Shown: positions 17,499 through 27,629, counted from the stretch's first letter. The stretch: DNA of 64,000 nucleotides from Acidovorax sp. KKS102 (GCF_000302535.1 NC_018708.1:1674001-1738000), one strand, 5' to 3'. Translations and numbers: made by a program. The notes: generated from the letters alone by a model not told the origin.

Positions 17499-18508
17499 GG
17501 TGTGCGCTGCTCCAGGCGCTGCAGCACGGCCTGCACCAGGTGGGCCACGGCATGGGGCTGATCGCAGGCGATGGCGTGGCGCTGCGGCATGCTGCGCAGC
17601 CAGGTGATCTGGCGCTTGGCCAGCTGGCGCGTGGCGGCAATGCCGCGCTCTCGCAGGAAGGCCGTGTTCAACGGCGTGCCAGCGGGGCGGCTGGCCTGGA
17701 AGTCGAGTTCTTCCCACACCTGCCGGTAGCCCACGCAGCGCATGGAGGGCAGGTCGGGGTGCAGGTCGCCGCGTGCGCGCAGGGCCGTTACCTCGTCAAT
17801 GAAGCCACCGGCCAGCATGGCGTCAAAACGCTGGGCGATGCGCTCGTGCAGCCAGGCCCGGTTGTCGGGTTCCAAGGAAAAAAGTGCTCTAGCGCTTTCT
17901 GGTAAAGCGCTGTTAGCTCCTGTTTTGGTAGTGTGAAAGCTCGACAGCGGCTGGCCCGAGACATGCCACACCTCCAGCGCGCGCTGGATGCGCTGGCTGT
18001 CGCCGGGGGCCAGGCGTGCGGCCGTTACCGGGTCTACACGCGCCAGCTCGGCGTGCAGGGCGGGCCAGCCTTGCTCGGCCGCCTGGGCTTCGATCTTGGC
18101 GCGCACCTCGGGGTCGGCGGCAGGCATGTCGTCTATGCCATCAAACAGCGCCTTGAAGTACAGCATGGTGCCGCCCACCAGCAACGGCAGTGCGCCGCGC
18201 GCGCGGATCTCGGCGATGAGCCGGGTGGCGTCTTGCACAAACTCGGCCGCGCTGTAGGCCTGCAGCGGGTCGCGGATGTCGATGAGGTGGTGGGGTACGG
18301 CGGCGCGCTCGTCGGGCGAGGGTTTGGCGGTGCCGATGTCCATGCCCCGGTACACCAGGGCCGAGTCCACGCTGATGATCTCGACCGGCCGGCCTTGCTT
18401 GCCCAGCACGGCAGCCAGCGCCAGCGCGCCGGCCGTCTTGCCGGATGCGGTGGGGCCCGCCAGGGCGATGGTGGGGAGGGTGTCAGGCGTGCTCACGGGG
18501 CGCTCCAA
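17495..18508 (-). CDS. miaA: tRNA dimethylallyltransferase
   Basis: Transfers a dimethylallyl group to N6 of A37 in tRNAs reading UNN codons. 337 residues. P-loop GPTASGKT at about residue 19, the substrate region [17 protein letters not shown], and [12 protein letters not shown] near residue 265 are all standard. The ATG at 18508 overlaps the MFS stop by 26 bases; an in-frame GTG four codons later is an alternative. A copy of the GCTATC/CTAGCGC repeat (17881-17930) lies in frame and encodes a loop around [16 protein letters not shown] between the SSFHT and EPDNRAW segments. Family proteins normally have a shorter, different linker there. Confidence 0.95.
   Translation of the reverse strand: MERPVSTPDTLPTIALAGPTASGKTAGALALAAVLGKQGRPVEIISVDSALVYRGMDIGTAKPSPDERAAVPHHLIDIRDPLQAYSAAEFVQDATRLIAEIRARGALPLLVGGTMLYFKALFDGIDDMPAADPEVRAKIEAQAAEQGWPALHAELARVDPVTAARLAPGDSQRIQRALEVWHVSGQPLSSFHTTKTGANSALPESARALFSLEPDNRAWLHERIAQRFDAMLAGGFIDEVTALRARGDLHPDLPSMRCVGYRQVWEELDFQASRPAGTPLNTAFLRERGIAATRQLAKRQITWLRSMPQRHAIACDQPHAVAHLVQAVLQRLEQRTP
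17881..17930. repeat. GCTATC/CTAGCGC repeat, copy 3 (inside miaA)
   Basis: Contains CTCTAGCGCTTTCTGG, then TAAAGCGCTGTTAGCTCC and TGTTTTGG: the CTAGCGCTT..AAGCGCT..AGCT order of the family. It is embedded in the miaA frame without disrupting it. Confidence 0.6.
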
Positions 18509-19724
18509 ACTTCTGCACCAGGGTCCACGAGATCACGGCCAGTGCCACCGACCAGAACCAGATGCCATTGACCAGCGGCCACACCGTGCCATCAAGCCGC
18601 ATCCCCAGCCAGCCGCCGATGGCAAACGCCGCCAGCATCATCATGAAACCGTTCAATGCCGATGCCACGCCGGCCGCCTTGGGGAAGGGCCCCACCGCGC
18701 CGCTTTGCCCGCAGGGCTGGTGGATGCCGTGCCCCACCATGAACAGGTAGAACGGCAGCGTCAGCGCCCAGGGCTGGTGCCAGCCCATCCAGGCCACCAG
18801 CGCCATCAGCGTGCCGCCACCGGCGCTCAAGGCCCCGGCAATGGCGACTGTGCGCTGCAAGCCAAAGCGCGCCAGCAGCGCGCGGCACACAAAGGTGCCC
18901 CCAAAGTAGGCCACGCAGGCCGAGGCCATGACCCAGCCGTACATGGTGCGCGTGAGGCCGAGCACATCGATGTAAACGAACGAGGACGACGCCAGAAACG
19001 TGAACAGGCCGCCGTAGGTGGCCGTGGTCTGCAGTGAAAACGCCCAGAAGGTGGGGTTGCGCAGCACATGCCGCCAGGTGCCCACCAGTGCGCGGGGCTG
19101 CAGGGCCTGCGGGTTACGGTGGGACAGGGTCTCGGGCAAGCGCAAGGCCACCAGCGCCAGTGTGACCACGGCGTACACCGTGAGCGCCAGCAGCGCAGCG
19201 CGCCAGCCCAGCCATTCGCTCAGCAGGCCCCCCATGGGCGCACAGATGCAGGCCACGATGCCCAGCCCCGTGAGCGCCTTGGACATGGCACGCGCGCCCT
19301 CCAGCGGGGTGTACAGGTCGCGCACGATGGCACGCGCGCACATCACCACGGCGCCCATGGCAGCCCCCTGGGCGATGCGCCACAGGATGAGGAGACCCAT
19401 GGTCGGCGCAAAAGCGCTGCCCAGCGAGGCCGCGGTGTAGATGGTGAGCCCTGCCAGCAGGACGGGGCGGCGGCCAAAGCGGTCAGACAGCGGGCCCCAC
19501 ACCATTTGCGAGCAACCGAACGCGAGCAGCAGCCCGCTGAGCGTGAGCTGCGCGGCCGCCATGGGTGCACCCAGGCTGCGGGTAAGCGCGGGCAGGGCGG
19601 GCAGATACAGGTCGGTGGTGACGGGCTGGATGGACAGCAACAGGGCCAGTACCAGAATGGCCAGGCCGGGTTGGACAGAGACAGGGGCGGCCGCAGACGC
19701 TGCGGTGGCGGAGGGGGCAGACAT
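18483..19724 (-). CDS. MFS transporter, Bcr/CflA drug-efflux type
   Basis: 413 residues with 12 hydrophobic segments. [17 protein letters not shown] in helix 1 is the Bcr/CflA family signature, and the loop 2-3 motif is [16 protein letters not shown]. The ATG at 19724 gives the standard short N-terminus; the frame is open further upstream but without family similarity. The 3' end overlaps miaA by 26 bases, so the two may share a transcript. The substrate is probably a drug or small amphipathic molecule, or sulfonamide/bicyclomycin-like, by family only. Confidence 0.9.
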   Translation of the reverse strand: MSAPSATAASAAAPVSVQPGLAILVLALLLSIQPVTTDLYLPALPALTRSLGAPMAAAQLTLSGLLLAFGCSQMVWGPLSDRFGRRPVLLAGLTIYTAASLGSAFAPTMGLLILWRIAQGAAMGAVVMCARAIVRDLYTPLEGARAMSKALTGLGIVACICAPMGGLLSEWLGWRAALLALTVYAVVTLALVALRLPETLSHRNPQALQPRALVGTWRHVLRNPTFWAFSLQTTATYGGLFTFLASSSFVYIDVLGLTRTMYGWVMASACVAYFGGTFVCRALLARFGLQRTVAIAGALSAGGGTLMALVAWMGWHQPWALTLPFYLFMVGHGIHQPCGQSGAVGPFPKAAGVASALNGFMMMLAAFAIGGWLGMRLDGTVWPLVNGIWFWSVALAVISWTLVQKFGAPREHA

Positions 19725-19959
19725 ATCTGTCTGAGCGTACCAGAAGGGGTGGGTGCGCCGCAGGCAGGTTGATTGCCCTGGGCCAGTGAGAACTTGCGCA
19801 GATTTGTGTATGACAAAGGTCGCACCGGTGACATCCTGGCGAGTGCGGGGCGAAGCACCATGGCTGCGCGGTGGCTGGCGGATCGACTGGCCTTGGACGC
19901 TGTTCTGAGGGTTGCCGCGCCCAGATGCTGCACAACACAACATAAAAAGGAGACAAGAC

Positions 19960-21342
19960 ATGCACAAGATCCACAGCGCCTCTGTGGCGTACCCCCATCC
20001 CTCAGTGCGCTCTGCACCGCCCCGGCGTTCTGGCAAAGCCGCTGCAACGCTGTGGCAAACCGCTTGCGCCGTGGCGGCGCTGGGCGTGGCCTTGGCGGCC
20101 CCAGCCCAGGCGCAGGCCCCGGCATTGCCTGCGCCCGAGACCGTGACGCTGGACAAGCTGGGCTACATGAGCACCTTCCCGCCCGAGGGGGCGCAGCGGG
20201 TGGACCTGAGCAACTCCTACAAATACCCGCAGCTGCGCTGGACCGTGCAGCACCTGCGCGAGCTGCAGCCCACGCGCAATATCCGCAGGGGCGGTGCCGC
20301 GCCCTCGGCCCTGCCCGCCGACCCGCGACCGTTGGGCGGTGTGGCATTCGATGACGACAAGGGCCAGCCCATCACGGTGGACCAATGGTTCACCCGCACC
20401 TACACCGATGCCCTGGTGGTGATGCACAAGGGTCGCGTGGTGTACGAGCGCTACGACAACCAGATGAAGCCCTACACGCCGCATCTGCTGTTCTCGGTCA
20501 CCAAGTCGTTCACCGGGCTCATGGCGGCGCAGCTGGCGCACGAGGGCAAGATCGACCCCGAGGCGCTGGTGACCAAGTACGTGCCGGAGCTGGCCGAATC
20601 GGCCTGGGGCGACATGAAGGTGCGCGATGTGATGGACATGACGGGCGCCGTGCGCTTCCGCGAGGTCTACACCGACCCGACCACTGAGATCTTTGGCTAC
20701 AGCTGGTCCAGCGGTCTGCTGCCCCGTTCGCCGGGCTACCAGGGGCCAACCAATGTGTACGACTTCCTCAAGACGCTCAAGAAGGAAGGCGAACACGGCG
20801 CCGGTTTTGTGTACCGCACCGTGCATTCGGAGGTGCTGGGCTGGATCGTGTCGCGCGCCACGGGCAAGCACTGGGCGGAGCTGATGAGCGACAACATCTG
20901 GCAAAAGCTGGGCACCGAGGAAGATGCGCATGTGATGGTGGACAGCGTGGGCACGCCGCTGCAGGGCGCGGGGCTCAATGCCACGGCGCGCGACCTGGCG
21001 CGGTTTGGCGAGATGCTGCGCCTGGGAGGCAGCTTCAACGGCCAGAAGATTTTTGACAAGGCCGTGATCGACGACACCGCCAAGGGCGGCGACCGCGAGA
21101 AGTTCAAGATGGGTGGCATGGCCTTTCGGCCCGGCTACAGCTACCGCAACCAGTGGTGGGTGCTGCACAACGCCGATGGTGCCTACGAGGCTGCGGGCAT
21201 CCACGGCCAGTTCATCCATGTGAACCCTGCCGCCGAGATGGTGGTGGTCAAGCTGTCGTCCCACCCCGTGGCTGGGGCCGGCTTTACCCACCCGCTCACC
21301 CTTAAGGCCTGGGCGGCGCTGGCACAGGCGGTGCGCCGCTGA
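19960..21342 (+). CDS. Exported serine hydrolase, class C beta-lactamase fold (NylB-like)
   Basis: 460 residues with an N-terminal signal region (hydrophobic AACAVAALGVALAAPAQAQA-like stretch; mature start near residue 50). SVTK is the catalytic S-x-x-K (LLFSVTKSFTGL, near residue 185). The second catalytic Tyr is probably in GFVYRTVHSEVLGW, where beta-lactamases have YSN or YAN; YRT is closer to 6-aminohexanoate-dimer hydrolase and related esterases. So amide or ester hydrolysis is more likely than beta-lactam resistance. AAAAGGAGACA gives a strong ribosome site. It is a single gene, divergent from the MFS gene. The true substrate is unknown. Confidence 0.85.
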   Translation: MHKIHSASVAYPHPSVRSAPPRRSGKAAATLWQTACAVAALGVALAAPAQAQAPALPAPETVTLDKLGYMSTFPPEGAQRVDLSNSYKYPQLRWTVQHLRELQPTRNIRRGGAAPSALPADPRPLGGVAFDDDKGQPITVDQWFTRTYTDALVVMHKGRVVYERYDNQMKPYTPHLLFSVTKSFTGLMAAQLAHEGKIDPEALVTKYVPELAESAWGDMKVRDVMDMTGAVRFREVYTDPTTEIFGYSWSSGLLPRSPGYQGPTNVYDFLKTLKKEGEHGAGFVYRTVHSEVLGWIVSRATGKHWAELMSDNIWQKLGTEEDAHVMVDSVGTPLQGAGLNATARDLARFGEMLRLGGSFNGQKIFDKAVIDDTAKGGDREKFKMGGMAFRPGYSYRNQWWVLHNADGAYEAAGIHGQFIHVNPAAEMVVVKLSSHPVAGAGFTHPLTLKAWAALAQAVRR

Positions 21343-21393
21343 CACCGCGCAGCTGGGACGTCGCGGCCGAAATGTCGCGGCGAGCCGCCGCGC

Positions 21394-22227
21394 TTACTTC
21401 AGGTGAAACAGCGAGGCCACGGCCTCGCGGTACTGCCGTTGGCCCACAGAGTTGGTGTTGTGGTGCGAGCCGCCTTCCACCAGCACAAACTGCTTGGGTT
21501 CCCGCGCTGCCTCGTACAGCTGGCGGCCCAGCGCGGGGCGGATCAGGCTGTCGTCGCTGCCATGCACCACCAGCAGCGGCGAGCCGATGTCAGCCACCTT
21601 GCGGATGGACTCGAACCGCTGCGTGATGAGCGGCGACACCGGCAGCCAGCCCCACTTGAAGGTGCTGACCACGTCGGGGATGCTGGTGAAGGTACCTTCG
21701 ACGATGGTGCCCTTTTCATCCGGCACCTGGCGTGCCAGGTCGATGGCGATGGCGCCGCCCAGCGAGTGGCCGAAGATGTAGCGGGGCTTGTCCGGGTGCT
21801 GCTCGGCCAGCCAGTTCCAGGCGGCACGGGCGTCCTCGGCGGCGGTGGCTTCGGACGGCAGGCCTGCGCTGCTGCGCCCAAAGCCCCGGTAGTCGATGGC
21901 CAGCACCGAAAAGCCCAGCTCCTGCATGCGCCGGATGCGGCCCGACGAACCTGCCACGTTCCAGCGCGCGCCGTGCAGGTACAGCATCACCGGCGCGCTG
22001 GCCTTCGTGTGGGGCAGCCACAGTCCGTGCAGGCGCTCGGCCTTGCCGGTGGTGTCGGAGGTGAACTCGATCCACACGTCCTGCATGCCTTCGGTGGACG
22101 GCGCACCGCCCCAGCTGCGGTCGCTGGGCTGGAAGATCCATTCGCGCTGCTTGGCGTCGAGGGTGGCGCAACCCACGCTCACGGCCACCGCCAGCGCCAG
22201 GGATGCAAGGAGAGGGATTCGTTTCAT
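21394..22227 (-). CDS. Alpha/beta-hydrolase lipoprotein
   Basis: 277 residues. A lipoprotein signal peptide with lipobox VSVGC near residue 20 indicates a lipid-anchored periplasmic or outer-membrane protein. Hydrolase features: oxyanion region LYLHGARWN, nucleophile elbow GHSLGG (Ser about residue 158), acid in VHGSDDSLI and a His in EGGSHHN. It belongs to the broad peptidase S9/BAAT-like esterase group. It is monocistronic, convergent with the serine-hydrolase gene 51 bases away. The substrate is unknown. Confidence 0.88.
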   Translation of the reverse strand: MKRIPLLASLALAVAVSVGCATLDAKQREWIFQPSDRSWGGAPSTEGMQDVWIEFTSDTTGKAERLHGLWLPHTKASAPVMLYLHGARWNVAGSSGRIRRMQELGFSVLAIDYRGFGRSSAGLPSEATAAEDARAAWNWLAEQHPDKPRYIFGHSLGGAIAIDLARQVPDEKGTIVEGTFTSIPDVVSTFKWGWLPVSPLITQRFESIRKVADIGSPLLVVHGSDDSLIRPALGRQLYEAAREPKQFVLVEGGSHHNTNSVGQRQYREAVASLFHLK

Positions 22228-22330
22228 CGTCCGACAGATTCTGGTCCCGGTGCAAAAGTTCGGTGACGACGGAGGGTATTGGAAGACCCCATGGACGATC
22301 CCCTGCGAGATCGCCCGTGGGCTCTGGGGT

Positions 22331-24748
22331 TCAGGAGCAGGCTCCGCGCACGCTGCGCTGGTCGGTCACGCCCTCCAGCACCTTGAGCAACCCGTACTGC
22401 AGCAGCCGCAGCATGCCCTGCGCGGTGGCGGCCTCAAACAGCTGGTCCACTGGCGCACGGGTCTGGATCAGCTTCTTGATGCTTGGCGAGGCGGCCATGA
22501 GCTCGTAGATGCCCACGCGGCCTTTGTAGCCCGTGTGGTCGCAATGGTTGCACCCTTGGGCACGGTACAGCACCCAGTCCGATGCCCCTGCGGGGACAAA
22601 GCGGCTGCGCCAGGGCGCCAGCAGGCTCTCGGGCGCCAGGCCGGTGCCGGCCGCGTAGTCCGTAGCGATCTGCTGCAGCTCGTCGGCGTCCGGGGTGTAG
22701 GGCTGCTTGCAGTCGGGGCACAGGCGGCGCGCCAGTCGCTGGCTCAGCACCCCCACCAGCGCGTCGGCAAAGTTGAAAGGGTCCAGCCCCATGTCCAGCA
22801 TGCGGATCACGCTCTCGGGCGCGCTGTTGGTGTGCAGGGTGGACATCACCATGTGGCCGGTCAGCGAGGCCTCGATGGCGATGTGGGCGGTTTCACTGTC
22901 GCGCATTTCGCCCACCATGATGACGTCGGGGTCGGCCCGCAAAAAGGCGCGCATGGCGGTGGCAAACGTGAGCCCGATGCGCGGGTGCATCTGGATCTGG
23001 CGCAGGCCGTGGTGCGTGATCTCGATGGGGTCTTCTGCCGTCCAGATCTTGGTGTCCGGGTGGTTCACCTCGGCCAGCAGCGAGTGCAGGGTGGCGGTCT
23101 TGCCCGACCCCGTGGGCCCACACACCAGGATCAGGCCATAGCTGCGGTGCACCATCTGCTGCAGTTGTTCGACCAGGGCGCCATCCATGCCCAGCTTGGC
23201 CAGCGGGATGGGTTTGGAAGATGCCAGGAGCCGCATCACGATGTCTTCGAGCCCGTTGGTGGTGGGCAGCACGGCCACGCGCAGCTCCAGCTTGGTGTGG
23301 CCAAAGCGCGAGAAGTCGATCTTTCCGTCCTGCGGCAGCCGGTGCTCGGAGATGTCCAAGTTGGCCATGATCTTGATGCGCGACAGCAGCGCCGCGCGCA
23401 GCACGAACGGGATGCGCATGTATTCGGTCAAATCGCCGTCCACGCGCAGCCGGATCAGCGTGGGCTGCTCCTCGGGGTAGGCCTCGATGTGGATGTCCGA
23501 CGCGCCCCGTGCCTGGGCGTCCAGGATGGTCTTGTTGACCAGCCGCACCACCAGGCTGTCGTTGTCGGACACCTGCCGCTGCAGGTCTGGGTGGCCCGGC
23601 GATGTGTCGCTGGCCGTGAGCCGCTGGGACAGTTGCCGCAGCTCTTCTTCAATCGACAGATCGGTGCGGTCCATGCCCACCTTGGAGTATTCCACCGTGA
23701 TGCGCGCCGCCAGTTCGTCCGGGTTGGCAATGACGGGCACCACCTGCTTCTGGGCCGAGAACCGCAGCTCGTCCAGGTAGTCGGCATCCACCGGGCTTTC
23801 CACCGCCACCACCAGGCTCTTGTCGCTGACCAGCAGGGGCAGCACCTGGTGCTCTACCGCGTATTCCTTGGGCACCAGGCGCAGCACCTCGGGCTGCACC
23901 ACAAAGCCGTCCAGCGCCACCATCGGAATGCTGAACTGCTGCGCCACCACCTCGGTCAGCTGGGCCCGGCTCAGCGCGCCCATCTCCACCAGGATGTTGC
24001 CCAGCAGGTGCTTGTTGCCCCGCTGCATCAGCGTCAGGGCATCCCGCATCTGGTCGTTGCTGACCAGTCCCTGGTTGATGAGGAGGTCGCCCAGCCGCAC
24101 GGGCACAAAACTGCCGATCTGGGTGATCTGGCCGGCCAGCTGCGCCGGGCTGCGGATGGGTTCGCCGTTGGCCGAGGGGCCTTGCCGCCGCCGCTCCTGC
24201 TCGGTCAGGGCCAGTTGCACCGTGTCGGCGCGGACCAGGTTCGACTGGATCAGGTGCTGGCCCAGCAGGCCGCCCACCTGGTAGCTGCGCAGTGCCGTGG
24301 TGGGGATGAATATCCGCACGCAGTGCACCGCATCGGTGGTCAGATAGAAGAACAGGCCCTGGCGGGTTTTGACAAAGCCCTTGGTCTCGCCGCGCAGGTT
24401 TTCATCGTCGATGAATTGCACGGTGAAGGGGCGCGATGTGGTGTTGACTTCGTGTCCCCCGGCGGCTTGGTAACGCGCCGTCAGGTCGGTATCGGCCGCC
24501 AGCGGAATGGGTGGCATCAGCTGGATGCTCTTGATGGCCGCAAACGGCAGTGTCACCGCCGCCGTGCCCTCTGGCGGCATCAGCACGGCGCGTTGTGCCT
24601 GCGGGTCAAACTGCTCCAGCACGCCGTGGCGGGTGTCCCCGCCCGTTGTGAAGACGATGGCGTCTGCCGGTGTGACGACATCTGCCGGCCGCGCGTCGCG
24701 AAAGAACGGCGGAAACGGCCAATGCTGCATGCGCGCGCTGCCTGTCAC
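22331..24748 (-). CDS. GspE/PilB/MshE-type assembly ATPase with a duplicated N-terminal barrel
   Basis: 805 residues, far longer than PilB (about 570). Order: residues 20-155 hold two similar small beta-rich units, each ending in an IKSIQL- or ALRSYQVG-like strand; then repeated MshEN-like helices (RLGDLLINQGLVSNDQMRDA and LGNILVEMGALSRAQLTEVV, about 215-275); then the secretion ATPase from about 400. Walker A is GPTGSGKT, the Asp box is WTAEDPIEITHHGL, and the zinc motif pairs CPDC with CNHC. Start ATG 24748 overlaps the pilU stop (ATGA). It probably powers a type IV pilus or type II secretion-like machine. MshEN units bind c-di-GMP in relatives; that is an inference here. No pilin genes are nearby. 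Confidence 0.9.
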   Translation of the reverse strand: MTGSARMQHWPFPPFFRDARPADVVTPADAIVFTTGGDTRHGVLEQFDPQAQRAVLMPPEGTAAVTLPFAAIKSIQLMPPIPLAADTDLTARYQAAGGHEVNTTSRPFTVQFIDDENLRGETKGFVKTRQGLFFYLTTDAVHCVRIFIPTTALRSYQVGGLLGQHLIQSNLVRADTVQLALTEQERRRQGPSANGEPIRSPAQLAGQITQIGSFVPVRLGDLLINQGLVSNDQMRDALTLMQRGNKHLLGNILVEMGALSRAQLTEVVAQQFSIPMVALDGFVVQPEVLRLVPKEYAVEHQVLPLLVSDKSLVVAVESPVDADYLDELRFSAQKQVVPVIANPDELAARITVEYSKVGMDRTDLSIEEELRQLSQRLTASDTSPGHPDLQRQVSDNDSLVVRLVNKTILDAQARGASDIHIEAYPEEQPTLIRLRVDGDLTEYMRIPFVLRAALLSRIKIMANLDISEHRLPQDGKIDFSRFGHTKLELRVAVLPTTNGLEDIVMRLLASSKPIPLAKLGMDGALVEQLQQMVHRSYGLILVCGPTGSGKTATLHSLLAEVNHPDTKIWTAEDPIEITHHGLRQIQMHPRIGLTFATAMRAFLRADPDVIMVGEMRDSETAHIAIEASLTGHMVMSTLHTNSAPESVIRMLDMGLDPFNFADALVGVLSQRLARRLCPDCKQPYTPDADELQQIATDYAAGTGLAPESLLAPWRSRFVPAGASDWVLYRAQGCNHCDHTGYKGRVGIYELMAASPSIKKLIQTRAPVDQLFEAATAQGMLRLLQYGLLKVLEGVTDQRSVRGACS

Positions 24749-25878
24749 GACAGCCGCGAGGCCGACTGCATGGGCGAGGAGGTGTCGATGGAAAGGTCCC
24801 CCGCATCCTGCGTGGTCACGCCCGCCGCCAGGCGCACGCGCAGCGCCAGGTCGGTGCGCGAGTCGGCGTTGTGTAGCGCCTCGTCCAGCGAGATGCGGCC
24901 GTCGGTGTAGAGCTGGTACAGCGCCTGGTCAAAGGTGCACATGCCGATCTCGGTGCTGTGGCCCATGGCCTCCTTGATGCCGGAGAACTCGCCCTTGGCG
25001 ATCAGGTCCGCGATGTAGGGCGAGTTGAGCATCACCTCCACCGCAGGCACCAGCTTTTCGTGCAGGCCGGGGATCAGGCGCTGCGAGATCACGCCAGCCA
25101 GGTTCAGGCTCAGGTCCATCAGCAGCTGGTGGTGCGCATCCTCGGGGAAGAAGTTGATGACCCGCTCCATGGCCTGGTTGGCATTGTTGGCGTGCAGCGT
25201 GGACAGGCACAGGTGGCCCGTCTCGGCATAGGCAATGGCCTGCTTCATGGTGTTGCGGTCGCGGATCTCGCCGATCATGATCACGTCGGGTGCCTCGCGC
25301 AGCGCGTTCTTCAGGGCTTCTTCGTACGACTGCGTGTCGATGCCCACCTCGCGCTGGTCCACCACCGAGCGCTTGTGCGCGTGCAAGAACTCCAGCGGGT
25401 CTTCGATGGTGAGGATGTGGCCCGTGACGTTCTCGTTGCGGTAGTTGATCATCGACGCCAGCGTGGTCGATTTGCCCGAGCCGGTGGCGCCGGTCACCAG
25501 CACCAGGCCACGCTTGCGCAGCACCAGCTTTTCCAGCACCGGGGGCAGGCCCAGTGCGGCCAGTGGCGGGATCTTGTTCTTGATGTAGCGCACCACCATG
25601 CCGGTTTCGCCGCGCTGCACAAAAACGTTCACCCGGAAGCGCCCCAGGTTCTCGGCCGAGATCGACAGGTTCATCTCCTGCTTGGCCTCGAACTCGCCGA
25701 TCTGCTTTTCGTTCATGACCGAGTAGGCCAGTTGCTTGACCTGGCCGGGCAGCAAGGCGGGCATCTTCAACGGGTGGGTGACCCCTTCGATCTTGAGATT
25801 GACCGGCGCGCCGACACTGAAAAAGAGGTCCGAGCCTCCCTTTTCGACCATGACGTTCAAGAAGCTGAAGATTTCCAT
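24745..25878 (-). CDS. pilU: PilT/PilU-family pilus retraction ATPase
   Basis: 377 residues. Walker A GATGSGKST near residue 133, Asp box TIEDPLEFLH, Walker B region DVIMIGEIRD and the His box AETGHLCLSTLHANN are complete. PilU-like features are the start MEIFSFLNVMVEKGGSDLFF and the extended C-terminal tail. It should act with PilT in twitching motility; pilT is not in the window. The downstream GspE/PilB-type ATPase is translationally coupled, an uncommon pairing, since pilU normally follows pilT. Confidence 0.88.
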   Translation of the reverse strand: MEIFSFLNVMVEKGGSDLFFSVGAPVNLKIEGVTHPLKMPALLPGQVKQLAYSVMNEKQIGEFEAKQEMNLSISAENLGRFRVNVFVQRGETGMVVRYIKNKIPPLAALGLPPVLEKLVLRKRGLVLVTGATGSGKSTTLASMINYRNENVTGHILTIEDPLEFLHAHKRSVVDQREVGIDTQSYEEALKNALREAPDVIMIGEIRDRNTMKQAIAYAETGHLCLSTLHANNANQAMERVINFFPEDAHHQLLMDLSLNLAGVISQRLIPGLHEKLVPAVEVMLNSPYIADLIAKGEFSGIKEAMGHSTEIGMCTFDQALYQLYTDGRISLDEALHNADSRTDLALRVRLAAGVTTQDAGDLSIDTSSPMQSASRLS

Positions 25879-25942
25879 GCCGGACTCCCAAAAGTGTGCG
25901 TATTTGTTTCCAGGTGCAGCATAGCCTGCACTGCGCCGCGCG

Positions 25943-25968
25943 CCAAAAACAAAGGGGCCGAAGCCCCA
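25943..25968 (-). terminator. Rho-independent terminator of gdhA
   Basis: Read on the minus strand: GGGGC, loop TTCG, GCCCC, then TTTGTTTTT. It sits about 45 bases after the gdhA stop, between gdhA and pilU. Confidence 0.8.
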
Positions 25969-26010
25969 GTGATTTGCTGTGCGAACAGGCTCTGAGGCCC
26001 TGCTGGGGTC

Positions 26011-27354
26011 CTACACCACGCCCTGTGCCAGCATGGCGTCGGCCACCTTCACAAAGCCGGCGATGTTGGCACCGTCGATGTAGCTCACGCTGCCGTCGGC
26101 ACGTTTGCCATATTGCAGGCAGGCCGCGTGGATGCCCTGCATGATCTGCAGCAGGCGTGCGTCCACCTCTTCGCGCGGCCAGGACAGGCGGGCGGCGTTC
26201 TGGCTCATCTCCAGGCCGGATGTGGCCACGCCACCCGCGTTGCTGGCCTTGCCGGGGGCGTAGAGCACGCCAGCGGCCTCAAACGCCTTGGCGGCTTCGA
26301 TGGTCGAGGGCATGTTGGCGCCCTCGGCCACGCAGACCACGCCGTTCTGGATGAGCGTTTTCGCGTCGTTCTCGTCCAGCTCGTTTTGCGTGGCGCAGGG
26401 CAGGGCCACGTCCACCTTCACGTGCCAGGGGCGGACACCGGCCTCGAACTTCACGCCCGTGCGTGCGGCGTAATCGCTCACGCGGCCGTACAGGTGGTTC
26501 TTGACGTCCATGAGGATGGCGAGCTTTTCAGGCGTAAAGCCCTCTTCGTCAATGATGGTGCCGCTGGAGTCTGACACCGTGATGACCTTGGCACCCAGTT
26601 GCATGGCCTTCTCAACGGCGTATTGCGCCACGTTGCCCGAGCCCGACACCGACACGCGCAGGCCATCGAACGAGCGGCCCCGGGTCTTGAGCATTTCTTG
26701 CGCGAAGTACACGGTGCCATAGCCCGTGGCTTCAGGGCGGATCAGCGAGCCGCCGAACGACAGGCCCTTGCCGGTGAACACGCTGGCCGCGTTGTTGGCC
26801 AGCTTTTTGTACATGCCCGCCATGAAGCCCACCTCGCGGCCGCCCACGCCGATGTCGCCGGCGGGCACATCGGTGTCCGGACCCACATGGCGGTACAGCT
26901 CAGTCACAAAGGCCTGGCAAAAGCGCATGACTTCGGCAGGGCTCTTGCCCTTGGGGTCGAAGTCGGAACCACCCTTGCCGCCGCCCATGGGCAGTGTGGT
27001 CAGTGCGTTCTTGAAGGTCTGCTCAAAAGCCAGGAACTTGAGCACCGACAGGTTGACGGACGGGTGAAAGCGCAGCCCGCCCTTATAGGGGCCAATGGCC
27101 ATGCTGTGCTGGATGCGGTAGCCGCGGTTGACCTGCACGGCGCCATGGTCGTCCACCCAGGACACGCGGAACATCACGACGCGCTCGGGCTCCACCAGCC
27201 GCTCCAGCAGGCCGTGCTCAGCATAGCGGGGGTGCTGCGCGATGAACGGCCACAGGCTTTCCATCACTTCGGTGACAGCTTGCAGGAATTCCGGCTGGCC
27301 GGGATTGCGGAGCGCCACGTGGGAAAGGAAGCTCTCGGCGGTCGCGTGTTTCAT
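26011..27354 (-). CDS. gdhA: NADP-type glutamate dehydrogenase
   Basis: Makes glutamate from 2-oxoglutarate and ammonium. 447 residues, the usual hexameric GdhA length. The catalytic region [17 protein letters not shown] (about residue 123) and the substrate loop [15 protein letters not shown] are intact. The dinucleotide fold motif is [12 protein letters not shown]. It is monocistronic with its own terminator. Divergent from the GDPD gene; the gap is 275 bp. Confidence 0.96.
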   Translation of the reverse strand: MKHATAESFLSHVALRNPGQPEFLQAVTEVMESLWPFIAQHPRYAEHGLLERLVEPERVVMFRVSWVDDHGAVQVNRGYRIQHSMAIGPYKGGLRFHPSVNLSVLKFLAFEQTFKNALTTLPMGGGKGGSDFDPKGKSPAEVMRFCQAFVTELYRHVGPDTDVPAGDIGVGGREVGFMAGMYKKLANNAASVFTGKGLSFGGSLIRPEATGYGTVYFAQEMLKTRGRSFDGLRVSVSGSGNVAQYAVEKAMQLGAKVITVSDSSGTIIDEEGFTPEKLAILMDVKNHLYGRVSDYAARTGVKFEAGVRPWHVKVDVALPCATQNELDENDAKTLIQNGVVCVAEGANMPSTIEAAKAFEAAGVLYAPGKASNAGGVATSGLEMSQNAARLSWPREEVDARLLQIMQGIHAACLQYGKRADGSVSYIDGANIAGFVKVADAMLAQGVV

Positions 27355-27486
27355 GGTTCAAAGGGCTTTCAGCAGTAAGGGGTCAACAAAATCGAAGGCA
27401 GCTGTGCACTGGTTTGGCGCACCGCAACATCGAATTATGTCCAAAAGTTATACGTTCATGCCGATGTCTATGCACAATGGTGGGGA

Positions 27487-27510
27487 ATGTGGCCAGGATA
27501 GTTGCCACAT
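27487..27510. promoter_or_regulatory. Perfect 7-bp inverted repeat in the gdhA-GDPD gap
   Basis: ATGTGGC at 27487-27493 and GCCACAT at 27504-27510 with a 10-base spacer; one full helical turn separates the half-site centres approximately, as for a dimeric repressor or activator. Its regulator is unknown. Confidence 0.4.
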
Positions 27511-27547
27511 ATTGGTGCGTTTGGCGGGTGGCTCGGCCGTCATCCGT

Positions 27548-27576
27548 TGGTCAAGCCAACGTCATGGCCTTGTCAC
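27548..27576 (+). promoter_or_regulatory. Pho-box-like triple direct repeat
   Basis: Three half-sites TGGTCAA (27548), ACGTCAT (27559) and TTGTCAC (27570) have their GTCA cores exactly 11 bp apart. The PhoB half-site consensus is CTGTCAT repeated with an 11-bp period. The array ends 53 bases before the GDPD start, as expected for a phosphate-starvation promoter. Confidence 0.5.
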
Positions 27577-27629
27577 ATGCCGACGCCACAGTTCGGCGGT
27601 TCTACCAACAACATAGCGAGGAGAAGAGC

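Noticed and set aside
19960-21342. Beta-lactam resistance gene.
   Set aside because: The S-x-x-K is present but the second motif is YRT rather than YAN/YSN, and overall layout fits esterase or NylB-like hydrolases.
21896-24910. Very long open frame on the plus strand opposite the alpha/beta-hydrolase and GspE-type genes.
   Set aside because: It mirrors high-GC codon bias of the true minus-strand genes; its translation is His/Gln/Gly-rich without any domain, and the opposite frames carry complete conserved motifs.
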